DNA from: BJGV01 sp003230615
GTDB taxonomy: Bacteria > Pseudomonadota > Gammaproteobacteria > Burkholderiales > Nitrosomonadaceae
Length of the DNA stretch: 64,000 nt
Reading direction: 5' to 3'
NCBI GenBank assembly: GCA_963663215.1
Contig: OY760140.1
Coordinates: 496,001-560,000, forward strand
How positions within the stretch are numbered: the stretch's first letter is position 1; every line of letters starts with the position of its first letter. Shown here in pieces: positions 1-9,555 of this stretch. The position numbers and the translations under genes are program-made. Under the pieces are notes generated by a model that worked only from the letters and a program-made list of their open reading frames with translations, searched no databases and was not told where the DNA came from.

Positions 1-1197
1 ACTACACCACTGGTAGTGATAGCCGGGTGGCAGGTAATAACGAACCGGGTGTCCCAATATATGGGTGCGTTTCTTGTCATGTCTGGAATTGTCAACGGTG
101 TATTTTCATCACTTGACGCAATTTTGTTTTTCGTATTCTGGGAAGCGTCATTAATTCCCATGTTTCTTATCATTGGTATTTGGGGTGGTCCTAATCGTGT
201 GTATGCGGCGATCAAGTTCTTTCTTTACACACTTATGGGTTCCTTGCTGATGCTAGTGGCATTTATTTATCTATATAACGTTTCTGGGGGCAGTTTCTCG
301 ATACTTGATTTTCACAAGCTGCCGTTGCAGTTTGTTCCGCAAATTTTGATATTCGTCGCTTTTCTGATGGCATTCGCAGTCAAGGTCCCAATGTGGCCAG
401 TACATACTTGGTTACCAGATGCGCATGTAGAAGCGCCCACGGGCGGTTCAGTAGTATTGGCAGCCATATTGCTAAAACTAGGTGGTTACGGTTTTTTGCG
501 GTTTTCCCTACCAATTGTGCCAGATGCTAGTCAGTATCTTTCAGGCATGATGATAGGGTTGTCATTAATTGCGGTTGTATACATCGGACTAGTTGCACTA
601 GTTCAGGCAGACATGAAAAAGCTAATTGCCTATTCATCAGTCTCGCATATGGGGTTTGTCACACTAGGATTCTTTTTGTTTAATGCTTATGGAATCGAGG
701 GTGCAATGGTACAAATCATTTCGCACGGTTTCATTTCCGGGGCGATGTTTCTTTGCGTGGGGGTGATGTACGATCGATTACATTCTCGCCAGATTTCTGA
801 TTATGGTGGTGTGGCCAACAAAATGCCTATATTTGCCGCATTCTTTATGTTGTTTGCAATGGCGAATGCTGGATTACCGGGCACCAGCGGTTTCGTCGGA
901 GAATTCATGGTAATCATGGCGGCAATTAAGGTAAATTTCTGGTATGCATTTTTCGCTGCTACCACGCTGGTTTTCGGCGCAGCCTATACTCTGTGGATGT
1001 ACAAGCGGGTAGTGTTTGGTGTGGTAGCTAGTCCTGGCGTGGAAGGGTTGAAGGACGTTACCGGTCGAGAGATTTTGATATTGACGATTCTAGCAGTGGC
1101 AGTGCTATGGACGGGGGTTTACCCACTGCCGTTGACGGAAATGATGCATACCACGGTTGATGATCTTCTGGCGCACATAGCGCACAGCAAATTATAA
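1..1197 (+). CDS. nuoM: NADH-quinone oxidoreductase subunit M (5' partial)
   Basis: The reading frame is open from base 1, so the window starts inside the gene; about 398 C-terminal residues of a roughly 490-500-residue protein are visible. NuoM is an antiporter-like, proton-pumping membrane subunit of respiratory complex I. The protein is a chain of hydrophobic helices and carries the family signatures KVPMWPVHTWLPDAH and KKLIAYSSVSHMGF, with the buried lysines and histidines of the proton channel. nuoN follows after 40 bases, as in normal nuo operons. In an ammonia oxidiser complex I is expected to work largely in reverse, using proton motive force to make NADH; that is family knowledge, not visible here. 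The GTG at 16 is internal and not the start. Confidence 0.95.
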   Translation, partial: TTPLVVIAGWQVITNRVSQYMGAFLVMSGIVNGVFSSLDAILFFVFWEASLIPMFLIIGIWGGPNRVYAAIKFFLYTLMGSLLMLVAFIYLYNVSGGSFSILDFHKLPLQFVPQILIFVAFLMAFAVKVPMWPVHTWLPDAHVEAPTGGSVVLAAILLKLGGYGFLRFSLPIVPDASQYLSGMMIGLSLIAVVYIGLVALVQADMKKLIAYSSVSHMGFVTLGFFLFNAYGIEGAMVQIISHGFISGAMFLCVGVMYDRLHSRQISDYGGVANKMPIFAAFFMLFAMANAGLPGTSGFVGEFMVIMAAIKVNFWYAFFAATTLVFGAAYTLWMYKRVVFGVVASPGVEGLKDVTGREILILTILAVAVLWTGVYPLPLTEMMHTTVDDLLAHIAHSKL

Positions 1198-1237
1198 CTG
1201 AAACAAGATACGATTCTTTTGCTCCGTTTAAGGATGA

Positions 1238-2677
1238 ATGATGAATTTTCTGCCGCCTAATTTAGCTCCTGCCTATCCAGAGATATTTCTTCTGGTAATG
1301 GTGTGTGTGGTGTTGTTGGCTGATATTATGGTAGGAAAGAAGATGCATTATGTCACTTATCTACTGGCACAAATTGCGCTATTCGGCTGTGCCTTGATTA
1401 CTTTTATTACTTCCGTTCCTGAGGTGATCTACACCTTCTCCGGTATGTTTGTAGATGACACTTTGGCTGATGTACTAAAGATGATGGTATATATTACAGT
1501 GTCAATATTTCTTGTGTATTCACATAAATATATTGATATGCGTGGCATGTTCAGCGGAGAATTTTTCAGCCTGGTATTGTTTGCTACGCTAGGAATGATG
1601 GTAATGATATCAGGCAGTAATTTTCTTACTTTGTACTTGGGATTGGAGCTCCTGTCGTTGTCACTCTTCACCATGGTAGCTTTGCAGCGCGATTCAGCAG
1701 TTGCTACCGAGGCGGCAATGAAATTCTTCGTTCTAGGAGCACTGGCTTCCGGTTTTTTGCTGTATGGTATGTCTTTAGTTTATGGTGTTACTGGCGCTCT
1801 AGATGTTGCTCGCGTTAGTGAGGTGATCCAGAGTGGTAGTGTTAATTCTACTGTGCTTGTAGTAGGGCTGGTATTTATTATTGCCGGTATTAGCTTCAAA
1901 CTAAGCGTGGCACCATTTCATATGTGGGTCCCGGATGTCTATCAGGGTGCACCTACAGCGGTAGTGCTGTTTATTGGTTCAGCACCTAAACTAGCAGCGT
2001 TTGGTTTTGCCATACGTATACTGGTGGATGGAATGGAGGGAATGGTGGCTGATTGGCAGGGAATGCTAATTATTTTAGCGGTACTGTCAATGATGGTTGG
2101 TAATCTCGCCGCTATTGCCCAAACAAATATTAAACGCATGCTGGCATATTCCACTATCTCGCATATGGGTTTTATGTTGCTTGGCTTCATAAGTGCAGAT
2201 GAGAATGGTTATAGTTCTTCAATGTTCTATATTGTGGTTTATGTGATAGTGACCTTAGGCACATTCGGCATAATCATGTTGCTATCGAGGGAAGAGTTTG
2301 AAGTTGAGAAGCTTGATGACTTCAAAGGGCTTAACAGACGTAATCCCTGGTATGCGTTCATTACCTTGCTATTCATGTTCTCGCTGGCTGGGATTCCACC
2401 CACTGTCGGGTTTTACGCTAAGCTATCGGTGTTACAGGCAGTTATTAGTGTAGGTTATGTATGGTTGGCTGTGGCAGCAGTAATTTTTTCCCTAATTGGT
2501 GCATTCTACTACTTGAGAATTGTCAAGCTAATGTATTTCGATGAACCTGAAAGTAATGTTCCCATTTCGCCGCACGGCGACGTTGAATTACTTATAAGTG
2601 CAAACGGTCTGGCAGTGCTTGTTTTTGGTATTTTCCCACAAACGCTCATGACGCTGTGTTTCTATGCCATACAGTAG
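1238..2677 (+). CDS. nuoN: NADH-quinone oxidoreductase subunit N
   Basis: This encodes 479 residues, the normal size for NuoN, the last antiporter-like membrane subunit of complex I. It is hydrophobic throughout and has the signatures APFHMWVPDVYQGAP and KRMLAYSTISHMGF, which parallel those in NuoM. Two tandem ATG codons (1238 and 1241) could start it; AAGGATG just upstream provides a weak Shine-Dalgarno. It is the last gene of the nuo operon here; the next gene, htpG, has its own promoter 68 bases after the stop. Confidence 0.95.
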   Translation: MMNFLPPNLAPAYPEIFLLVMVCVVLLADIMVGKKMHYVTYLLAQIALFGCALITFITSVPEVIYTFSGMFVDDTLADVLKMMVYITVSIFLVYSHKYIDMRGMFSGEFFSLVLFATLGMMVMISGSNFLTLYLGLELLSLSLFTMVALQRDSAVATEAAMKFFVLGALASGFLLYGMSLVYGVTGALDVARVSEVIQSGSVNSTVLVVGLVFIIAGISFKLSVAPFHMWVPDVYQGAPTAVVLFIGSAPKLAAFGFAIRILVDGMEGMVADWQGMLIILAVLSMMVGNLAAIAQTNIKRMLAYSTISHMGFMLLGFISADENGYSSSMFYIVVYVIVTLGTFGIIMLLSREEFEVEKLDDFKGLNRRNPWYAFITLLFMFSLAGIPPTVGFYAKLSVLQAVISVGYVWLAVAAVIFSLIGAFYYLRIVKLMYFDEPESNVPISPHGDVELLISANGLAVLVFGIFPQTLMTLCFYAIQ

Positions 2678-2744
2678 CCAGTATAAATACAAGTAATATA
2701 TTCACTGGTTTGCTCCAGAATTTTTCTTTTTGTAGTTAAAACTG

Positions 2745-2772
2745 CTTGAAATTTTCTGAATTGCCCCCATAA
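2745..2772 (+). promoter_or_regulatory. sigma32-type heat-shock promoter of htpG
   Basis: CTTGAAA at 2745-2751 and CCCCATAA at 2765-2772 are separated by 13 bases. This closely matches the RpoH consensus (CTTGAAA, 11-16 bases, CCCCATNT). Transcription would start near 2780, about 25 bases before the htpG ATG. HtpG is a classic heat-shock gene, so sequence and context agree. Confidence 0.8.
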
Positions 2773-2804
2773 TTTTACTGCATTTTTTTCAAGGAGAAAG
2801 AAAC

Positions 2805-4715
2805 ATGGAAGCCGCAGCTACCAAAGAACATTTAAGTTTTCAAACTGAAGTTAAACAGCTTCTGAAACTAATGATTCATTCCTTGTACAGCAACAAGGAA
2901 ATATTTTTGCGAGAATTAATTTCTAATTCTTCTGATGCCGCTGACAAGTTACGCTTTGAGGGGTTAACGGATGGTGCGTTGTATGAATCTGATTCATACC
3001 TAAAAATTCGCGTCAGCTATGATACAAAGACTCGTACCATCACTGTTTCCGATAATGGAATTGGAATGTCGCGACAAGAGGTAATTGATCACATTGGTAC
3101 CATTGCTAAGTCTGGAACCCGAGAATTTTTCAGTACGCTGACTGGTGATCAGACCAAGGATGCGCACTTAATCGGTGAATTTGGAGTTGGTTTTTATTCA
3201 ACCTTTATTGTTGCTGACAAGGTTACACTTATTACCCGTCGCGCCGGGTTGACTCCTGAGCATGGCATACGCTGGGAATCTGGTGGCGAAGGGGATTATA
3301 CGCTGGAGATGGTAGAGAAAGCAGATCGTGGTACAGATGTTATTTTGCATCTGCGTGAAGGTGAGCATGATCTGCTCAATGGTTGGAAGATACGGTCTAT
3401 TATTCGTAAGTATTCCGATCATATTTCATTGCCTATCGTTATAAAAAAAGAGGAATGGTCTCAGGAAAAGAACGAAAACATTATTACCGACGAAGAAGAG
3501 ACCATTAACCAGGCGAGCGCATTGTGGGCGCGCCCAAAAAGTGAGATTACGTTGGGGCAGTATGAGGAATTCTACAAGCATGTGGCACATGATTCCGAGC
3601 CACCATTAGCTTACGTCCATACCAAAGTAGAGGGGAAACATGAATACACTCAATTACTTTATATCCCATCGCATGCACCATTTGATATGTTTGATAGGGA
3701 GCATCGCCATGGAGTAAAACTTTATGTGCAACGTGTCTTTATTATGGATGATGCGGAGCAGTTATTACCAAATTATCTACGTTTTGTACGAGGTGTAATA
3801 GATTCTAACGATCTTCCGCTGAATGTTTCACGCGAGATATTACAGGAATCTAAAGACATCGAGTCAATACGTTCTGGATCTGTGAAGAAAGTATTGGGAT
3901 TACTTGATCAGCTAATCCAAAGCGAGCAAGACAGTGACAAGGAGAAATACAAAATCTTCTGGAAGGAATTTGGACAGGTTCTTAAGGAGGGTGTGGGAGA
4001 AGACTATGCTAACCGAGAACACATTGCCAAGCTGCTGCGTTTTGTTTCTACCCATACTGATAGCGATGAGCAAGTTGTGTCATTGAATGATTACATAGGG
4101 CGCATGAAAGAAGGGCAGGAAAAAATCTATTACGTTACTGCCGATAGTCTCAAAGCGGCTAGGAGTAGCCCACATTTGGAGGTTTTTCAAAAGAAAGGTA
4201 TTGAAGTAATACTATTATTTGAGCGTGTAGACGAGTGGCTTGCGGCAAATCTGACAGAATTTGAGGGGAAGTCGCTACAGTCGATAGCAAAAGGTAATCT
4301 TGATCTAGGTAATCTTGAAAACGAGGAAGAGAAAAAAGAGCAGGAAAAGGAGGCAAATGAATACAAGGAGCTCACCGATAAAATTAAAGGTATTCTTGAC
4401 ACACATGTCAAGGAAGTACGTATCACTTTGCGCTTGACAGAATCTCCAGCTTGTCTGGTAGCAGAGAGCCACGACATGGGCGGCAATTTAGAACGCTTGC
4501 TTAAATCAGCTGGGCAGAAGGTTACACATGCTAAGCCAATACTTGAAATTAATCCTCATCATCCAATGGTGCAGAGGTTGAAATACGAAGAGGAGCGTTT
4601 TGCTGATTGGAGCTACATTTTATATGACCAAGCATTACTTGCTGAGGGTGGCCAATTGGAAGATCCAGCTGCATTTGTCAAAAGACTTAATGAGTTGTTG
4701 CTACTGACGGTTTAG
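2805..4715 (+). CDS. htpG: Molecular chaperone HtpG (Hsp90)
   Basis: This encodes 636 residues, the usual length for bacterial Hsp90. It is a cytoplasmic, ATP-driven homodimeric chaperone. The N-terminal GHKL ATPase motifs are in order: ELISNSSDAADKLR (ATP-contacting Glu and Asn), DNGIGM, GTIAKSGT and GEFGVGFYS. The middle-domain catalytic loop contains LPLNVSREILQ. The start has a strong ribosome-binding site (AAGGAGAAAG) seven to eight bases before the ATG. A sigma32-like promoter lies directly upstream, so heat induction is expected. An acidic/basic stretch rich in Glu and Lys near residues 505-520 is the normal charged linker. Confidence 0.97.
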   Translation: MEAAATKEHLSFQTEVKQLLKLMIHSLYSNKEIFLRELISNSSDAADKLRFEGLTDGALYESDSYLKIRVSYDTKTRTITVSDNGIGMSRQEVIDHIGTIAKSGTREFFSTLTGDQTKDAHLIGEFGVGFYSTFIVADKVTLITRRAGLTPEHGIRWESGGEGDYTLEMVEKADRGTDVILHLREGEHDLLNGWKIRSIIRKYSDHISLPIVIKKEEWSQEKNENIITDEEETINQASALWARPKSEITLGQYEEFYKHVAHDSEPPLAYVHTKVEGKHEYTQLLYIPSHAPFDMFDREHRHGVKLYVQRVFIMDDAEQLLPNYLRFVRGVIDSNDLPLNVSREILQESKDIESIRSGSVKKVLGLLDQLIQSEQDSDKEKYKIFWKEFGQVLKEGVGEDYANREHIAKLLRFVSTHTDSDEQVVSLNDYIGRMKEGQEKIYYVTADSLKAARSSPHLEVFQKKGIEVILLFERVDEWLAANLTEFEGKSLQSIAKGNLDLGNLENEEEKKEQEKEANEYKELTDKIKGILDTHVKEVRITLRLTESPACLVAESHDMGGNLERLLKSAGQKVTHAKPILEINPHHPMVQRLKYEEERFADWSYILYDQALLAEGGQLEDPAAFVKRLNELLLLTV

Positions 4716-4993
4716 AGTAAGGGACATGCATCCCGCACTGGAAAGGTATGCTAATATTTATCTCTAGCTATTCCTGCTCTGAAGCAGATGCTTCTGATAA
4801 AGATTTTGTCAAGGAGTGTAAACGGGATCATGTAAGGGGTTGGTCTCAGCATTTGAATCCTAAAAAACATGATTTCATCAATTTCCGGAAAAAAATAGCT
4901 AGACTGCCAAGTCATCGTGCTGTGAAAGAGCAATGAAATATCCAAGATAGTAGTTCACAGTGTAAAATAGCCAGAAATTTATTGAGAAGAACC

Positions 4994-5881
4994 ATGCCGT
5001 TATCTCCATTTACTTCAAATGAAAAAGTCAAGATCTTGGTTGAAGCGCTGCCGTATATCCAGCGTTTTCACGGCAAAACAATCGTCATTAAATATGGCGG
5101 CAATGCCATGACAGAGGAAAACCTGAAGCAAAGTTTTGCCCAGGATGTAGTTTTATTAAAGCTGGTAGGAATGAATCCTGTCATTGTTCATGGTGGTGGG
5201 CCTCAAATAGACGATATGTTGAAGCGTGTTGGGAAGAAAGGTGAATTTATTCAGGGAATGCGTGTAACTGATACAGAGACTATGGATGTGGTGGAAATGG
5301 TACTAGGGGGACTAGTTAACAAGAACATCGTTAATCTCATTAACCAACATGGTGGTCGTGCAGTGGGTTTAACAGGCAAGGATGGTTCTTTTATTCATGC
5401 AAAAAAAATGCAGGTTCAGAATAGAGAGAAAGTAGATGAATGGATCGATATTGGTCAGGTGGGAGAGATCGAGAGCATCGATCCTGCTCTGATTGCATTG
5501 CTGGATACACGTGATTTTATTCCGATAATTGCACCCATAGGTGTGGGTAGGGACGGCGAATCTTACAATATCAATGCTGATCTGGTTGCAGGGAAGCTAG
5601 CAGAAATTCTGAATGCAGAAAAATTGATACTGCTTACCAATATACCTGGTGTTCAGGGAAAAGATGGTAATTTATTAACTGGATTAACGGCAAAGAAAGT
5701 AGATGACTTATTTTCTGATGGAACTATTTATGGTGGCATGCAGCCAAAAATTAGCTCAGCTTTGGAGGCAGTAAAAAATGGAGTCAAGTCTTGTCACATC
5801 ATTGATGGGCGGGTGGAGCATGCATTATTGTTAGAAGTATTGACGGATGAAGGTGTGGGAACGCTAATTACGGATAAGTAG
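4994..5881 (+). CDS. argB: Acetylglutamate kinase
   Basis: ArgB phosphorylates N-acetylglutamate in the second step of the acetylated arginine (and ornithine) pathway. The amino acid kinase fold is shown by KYGGNAM near the N-terminus, VHGGGPQID, and the C-terminal EGVGTLI. I place the start at the ATG at 4994 (295 residues, MPLSPFTSNEK...), which fits the family; an in-frame TTG at 4982 would add four residues. Its product line, ornithine, is the likely substrate of the decarboxylase at 27.1 kb. The preceding 278 bases hold no convincing gene. Confidence 0.96.
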   Translation: MPLSPFTSNEKVKILVEALPYIQRFHGKTIVIKYGGNAMTEENLKQSFAQDVVLLKLVGMNPVIVHGGGPQIDDMLKRVGKKGEFIQGMRVTDTETMDVVEMVLGGLVNKNIVNLINQHGGRAVGLTGKDGSFIHAKKMQVQNREKVDEWIDIGQVGEIESIDPALIALLDTRDFIPIIAPIGVGRDGESYNINADLVAGKLAEILNAEKLILLTNIPGVQGKDGNLLTGLTAKKVDDLFSDGTIYGGMQPKISSALEAVKNGVKSCHIIDGRVEHALLLEVLTDEGVGTLITDK

Positions 5882-5883
5882 TT

Positions 5884-5938
5884 TGAACAGGATCCAGATT
5901 TCGGGATTATGGATCCCCTCTCTTGGTTGAGCTGTTCA
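5884..5938. terminator. Nested inverted repeats between convergent argB and moeB
   Basis: TGAACAG (5884-5890) pairs with CTGTTCA (5932-5938), and two copies of GGATCC (5890-5895 and 5911-5916) can pair inside. The element sits in the short gap where argB and moeB converge, so a bidirectional transcription end is plausible. There is no clear T-run. Confidence 0.35.
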
Positions 5939-5947
5939 TGCCAGAAA

Positions 5948-6712
5948 TTAGGTTGTTGGTATCTTACTAGCACCGCAAACCATGCATGCTGGATCTTTAT
6001 TTAATTTGATTGAGCGCGATTCCATAGTTAGGCCATCAAGCAACAGCAGGCGACCATTTAGCGGTTTTCCTATTCTGAGTAAAATCTTGAGCGCCTCAGT
6101 GGCTTGTATGCAACCGATAATTCCTACCAATGGGGCAAATACGCCCATCATTGCACAACGCATGTCTTCGTTGTCGCCACTTTTTGGAAATAAACAGTGA
6201 TAACAGGGGCTGTTAAAATCGCTTAAATTAAATACGGCTACTTGCCCGTCGAAGCGGATTACTGCACCGGATACAAGTGGTTTTTTGTGAGTAACGCAGG
6301 CTTGGTTTATTGCATGGCGGGTAGCGAAATTGTCACTCGCATCTATTACCACATCGGCTTCTGTTACCAATTGCAACAGTCTTTCCTCGTCAACATACTC
6401 CTGAAGTGCAACTACATTTACTTCAGGATTGATTGCTGCAATCGATTGCATTGCAGAGTGAACTTTTGATGTGCCAATAGTCTCGTTGCTGTGAATAATC
6501 TGTCTCTGAAGATTAGTGAGGTCAACATTGTCGTTATCACAAATGATAAGTTTGCCAACTCCACTAGCAGCAAGATACATTGCAACTGGCGAACCTAGCC
6601 CACCCAAGCCGATTATTAGCGCACGAGATTCGATCAGTCTTTCCTGCCCGTGTATACCTAATTGCTGCAATAGAATATGGCGACTGTATCGTAATAACTG
6701 ATCGTCGTTCAT
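5948..6712 (-). CDS. moeB: ThiF/MoeB/HesA family adenylyltransferase
   Basis: This E1-like enzyme has 254 residues and adenylates the C-terminal glycine of a small sulfur-carrier protein (MoaD or ThiS) for molybdopterin or thiamine synthesis. Visible motifs are the glycine-rich nucleotide loop GLGGLGSPVAMYLAASGVG, the DLTNLQRQIIH segment with the catalytic Arg, two zinc CxxC pairs (CYHC and CMVC), and MRCAMMGVFAPLVG. It has no C-terminal rhodanese domain, so it is a MoeB/ThiF short form. Which carrier it serves cannot be decided from the sequence. It is the last gene of the gpmA-envC-ctpA-moeB set. Confidence 0.88.
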   Translation of the reverse strand: MNDDQLLRYSRHILLQQLGIHGQERLIESRALIIGLGGLGSPVAMYLAASGVGKLIICDNDNVDLTNLQRQIIHSNETIGTSKVHSAMQSIAAINPEVNVVALQEYVDEERLLQLVTEADVVIDASDNFATRHAINQACVTHKKPLVSGAVIRFDGQVAVFNLSDFNSPCYHCLFPKSGDNEDMRCAMMGVFAPLVGIIGCIQATEALKILLRIGKPLNGRLLLLDGLTMESRSIKLNKDPACMVCGASKIPTT

Positions 6713-6750
6713 AACTTACGACAGAATTATTTTTCTAGCTCTCCGCACCT

Positions 6751-8181
6751 TTAATTATTAACTTTTGCAGATTTATTTTTTGGTGCTGTAATGCCTTTAA
6801 AATGATTCATTGCTTGTTTTAGTAATAAGTCATTGCTAGAACCAAGAACTATTGGCCCTTCAATTTGTTTGATTTTGTTGTCATTATCATTTGACTTGGG
6901 TGTTTCAGTTTCATGGTTTAACATTATTTTAGCTGCTTCGATTGCTTTGCTCTGTTCGTCTCTTCCATTAGACAGATGACCATCAAGATCTGCTTCACGT
7001 AAACGCCCAGATTCATCCTCTGCTGATTCGTCTATAATGTCTGGTGTGATTCCTTTAGCCTGGATGGATTGTCCATTTGGCGTGTAGTATCGTGCAGTGG
7101 TGAGCTTGATAGCAGTGCTGTTACCTAATGGCAGTATAGTTTGCACCGAACCCTTACCAAAGGTCTGGGTGCCCATTACTACAGAGCGCTTATGATCCTG
7201 CAATGCACCTGCAACGATTTCTGAAGCTGAAGCAGACCCGCCATTTACCAGTGTTATCATGGGCACAGTCTTGATTTCAGGCGGTAACCCTTTCAAATAA
7301 TCGCCTTTGGCATTACGAAGATAGAATTGAGGGCTAGCCTTGAGTTTCATCTTGGCGTCATTGGTGCGTCCGTCAGTATAAACCACAAGCGAGTTAGCCG
7401 GTAGGAAGGCAGCAGACACTGCCACGGCACCATTAAGCAACCCACCTGGGTCATTCCGCAGATCTAGTACTAGTCCTTTCATTGGTATCGGGCTCTCTTT
7501 GAACAATTTATTTATTGCCTTAGCTACACTCTCCCCTGTTTGTTCCTGAAACTGCGTTACACGTATATATGCATAGCCAGGCTCAATCAACTTTGATTTG
7601 ACACTTTCGATCTTAATAATCGCACGTACTATCGTAAATGAAATTGGTTTGGTCCTCCCTTTACGGAGTACACTGATAGTGATGGGAGTATTAGGTTTGC
7701 CGCGCATAATTTTAATAGCATCACTGAGTGACATACCTTTGACTGCTGTATCGTTCAGTTTGATGATGAGGTCGCCAGATTTCATGCCGGCGTGAAATGC
7801 AGGTGTATCTTCTATTGGTGAAATTACTTTGACAAAGCCATTTTCCATGGTTACTTCAATGCCCAGCCCACCAAATTCTCCCTGAGTGCCAATTTGTAAC
7901 TCCCTATAGGCATCTGCGTCCAAATACGCTGAATGGGGATCAAGACCAGTCAGCATACCATTGATGGCCTCAGTAATTAACTTTCCGTCCTCAACCTGTT
8001 CAACGTAGTTCGATTTAATTCGACCGAATACTTCGGTAAATGCACGTAACTCTTCAACTGGAAGAGGGAGCATTATTTTATTGGTATCTTTGTCAGCTAT
8101 AGCGGAAAAATTAAGGCTGAACATTACACCTGCAACCGCGCCGATTAGAAGCAAACCAAATTTTTGAAGTTTGTTACGCAT
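6751..8181 (-). CDS. ctpA: Carboxyl-terminal processing protease (S41A)
   Basis: This is a 476-residue periplasmic serine protease with an N-terminal signal/anchor segment, a PDZ domain (around residues 95-170) and an S41 catalytic core. The catalytic Ser lies in GGSASASEI and the Lys in GTQTFGKGSVQT. CtpA-type proteases trim C-termini of envelope proteins and often control peptidoglycan hydrolases. It lies 39 bases downstream of an EnvC-like amidase activator, a pairing that supports a cell-wall role. The ATG at 8181 has GGAGA upstream. The tail after residue 400 is charged and low in complexity. Confidence 0.93.
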   Translation of the reverse strand: MRNKLQKFGLLLIGAVAGVMFSLNFSAIADKDTNKIMLPLPVEELRAFTEVFGRIKSNYVEQVEDGKLITEAINGMLTGLDPHSAYLDADAYRELQIGTQGEFGGLGIEVTMENGFVKVISPIEDTPAFHAGMKSGDLIIKLNDTAVKGMSLSDAIKIMRGKPNTPITISVLRKGRTKPISFTIVRAIIKIESVKSKLIEPGYAYIRVTQFQEQTGESVAKAINKLFKESPIPMKGLVLDLRNDPGGLLNGAVAVSAAFLPANSLVVYTDGRTNDAKMKLKASPQFYLRNAKGDYLKGLPPEIKTVPMITLVNGGSASASEIVAGALQDHKRSVVMGTQTFGKGSVQTILPLGNSTAIKLTTARYYTPNGQSIQAKGITPDIIDESAEDESGRLREADLDGHLSNGRDEQSKAIEAAKIMLNHETETPKSNDNDNKIKQIEGPIVLGSSNDLLLKQAMNHFKGITAPKNKSAKVNN

Positions 8182-8220
8182 TACAGTTTCTCCAAGCTTG
8201 TCAAGTTATAATGGTGTTGT

Positions 8221-9450
8221 TTACTTTAATTTAACCCATTTTAATGGGTCAAATGGTTTGCCTTTATGGCGCAGCTCAAAGTATAGGCCGGAATCCGGGT
8301 TACCACCGCTGTTCCCGACAATTGCAATGGTATCACCCCTATGTATTGTATCACCTACCTTCTTGGCAAGGATGTGATTATTACCATAAAGACTCATATA
8401 TCCGTTACCATGATCCACAATCAAAATATTGCCAAATCCTCGCAGCCAGTCCGAGAATACTACCTGTCCATAAGCAATGGCTTTAACATTCATTCCGATA
8501 GTTGAACGGATGAATAGACCCTTCCAGGTAATCCCTCCATTGGAGCGTGGACCACCAAAACGATTAACGATTTCCCCGCGTATTGGCAAACTTAAGAGTC
8601 CTTTTAGCGACGAAAATTCTTTTCTTTCCACCAGTGTATCAGGCAAACTATTGTTACTTAATGTTGTAGACTGATCTTTGTGCGAACGTAGTTTGTGCTT
8701 ACCAATTTTTTCTACTAGAAGCGAGAGGCGTTCCTCATCACGCTTAAGCGTGCTAATTTTACGTCGTTCCAGGTCAACTTCTTTAGAAATACTAGTGAGC
8801 AGTTTTCTGTAACTAATTTCTTCCTGCTCCAGAAGCTTCTTTTGCCTAGTTTGTTTTGTCTTAATTGAAGTTATCTCCGTGGTTTTCTCGTTACTTTGAT
8901 GAACAATTGCTCGAAGTTTCGCTAAATTAATACGCAAAGTATGGATGCTTTTCGCGCGTGCACGGGAGAGATAACCGTAATAATACATTTTACGTTCAAC
9001 CTGGCTGGGGTTTTGTTGATTGAGCAGCAATCTGAAGTATTCATGTTGTCCGCTAATGTATTGCTGATAGAGTAGTTTGCTAAGATGTGTTTGTTGTGTA
9101 AGAATTTTGTACTTGGTCAGATCAAGTTTCTTTTGTATCTGATCGAGCTTGTTCTTTTCTTCGTATCGTTCATGTGTAAGGCTGGCTAGTTCGCGGCTAA
9201 TTTTTCTGATAGCCTGTTCTGCCTCACGCAGAGCATCTGATACCTCTGATTTCGACTCCTCTTTACTTTCAAGATCCTTTTGAAGGGATTCAATACGATC
9301 GCGCAGTTGGTTCAAGTTTTTTTTACTAGCTTCAGGGGCAGCGTAGATTGCATTTGATAACATCAAAATGCAGAGAAGGATAAGCCTAGGAACTTTGTTC
9401 AACCACATATTAGCGAAAATTAATATTGTGGGTTTCAATGGTGCCTTCAC
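8221..9450 (-). CDS. envC: EnvC-like murein hydrolase activator (M23/LytM family)
   Basis: The protein has an N-terminal signal segment ending near AIYAAP, a long coiled coil (about residues 45-260, rich in Glu, Lys, Leu and Gln) and a C-terminal LytM domain (about residues 290-409). The LytM domain reads SLYGNN where active M23 peptidases keep a metal-binding HxH, as in E. coli EnvC, so it probably activates an amidase and does not cut peptidoglycan itself. It is expected to act in daughter-cell separation. The start is uncertain: GTG at 9450 or ATG at 9408, neither with a good Shine-Dalgarno. It is followed at 39 bases by ctpA. Confidence 0.88.
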   Translation of the reverse strand: MKAPLKPTILIFANMWLNKVPRLILLCILMLSNAIYAAPEASKKNLNQLRDRIESLQKDLESKEESKSEVSDALREAEQAIRKISRELASLTHERYEEKNKLDQIQKKLDLTKYKILTQQTHLSKLLYQQYISGQHEYFRLLLNQQNPSQVERKMYYYGYLSRARAKSIHTLRINLAKLRAIVHQSNEKTTEITSIKTKQTRQKKLLEQEEISYRKLLTSISKEVDLERRKISTLKRDEERLSLLVEKIGKHKLRSHKDQSTTLSNNSLPDTLVERKEFSSLKGLLSLPIRGEIVNRFGGPRSNGGITWKGLFIRSTIGMNVKAIAYGQVVFSDWLRGFGNILIVDHGNGYMSLYGNNHILAKKVGDTIHRGDTIAIVGNSGGNPDSGLYFELRHKGKPFDPLKWVKLK

Positions 9451-9555
9451 GTGGAAAATATCATGCGTCTATATGATGATATAGAGTTATTTTGGAGATT
9501 ATGCTGAACTACAGAAATACTTCCTACCCTGCGTGGGTGTATGTATACAAATAGC

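Noticed and set aside
4748..4936. 62-codon ORF between htpG and argB
   Set aside because: No ribosome-binding site, odd composition, an equally long ORF on the opposite strand, and no recognisable family.
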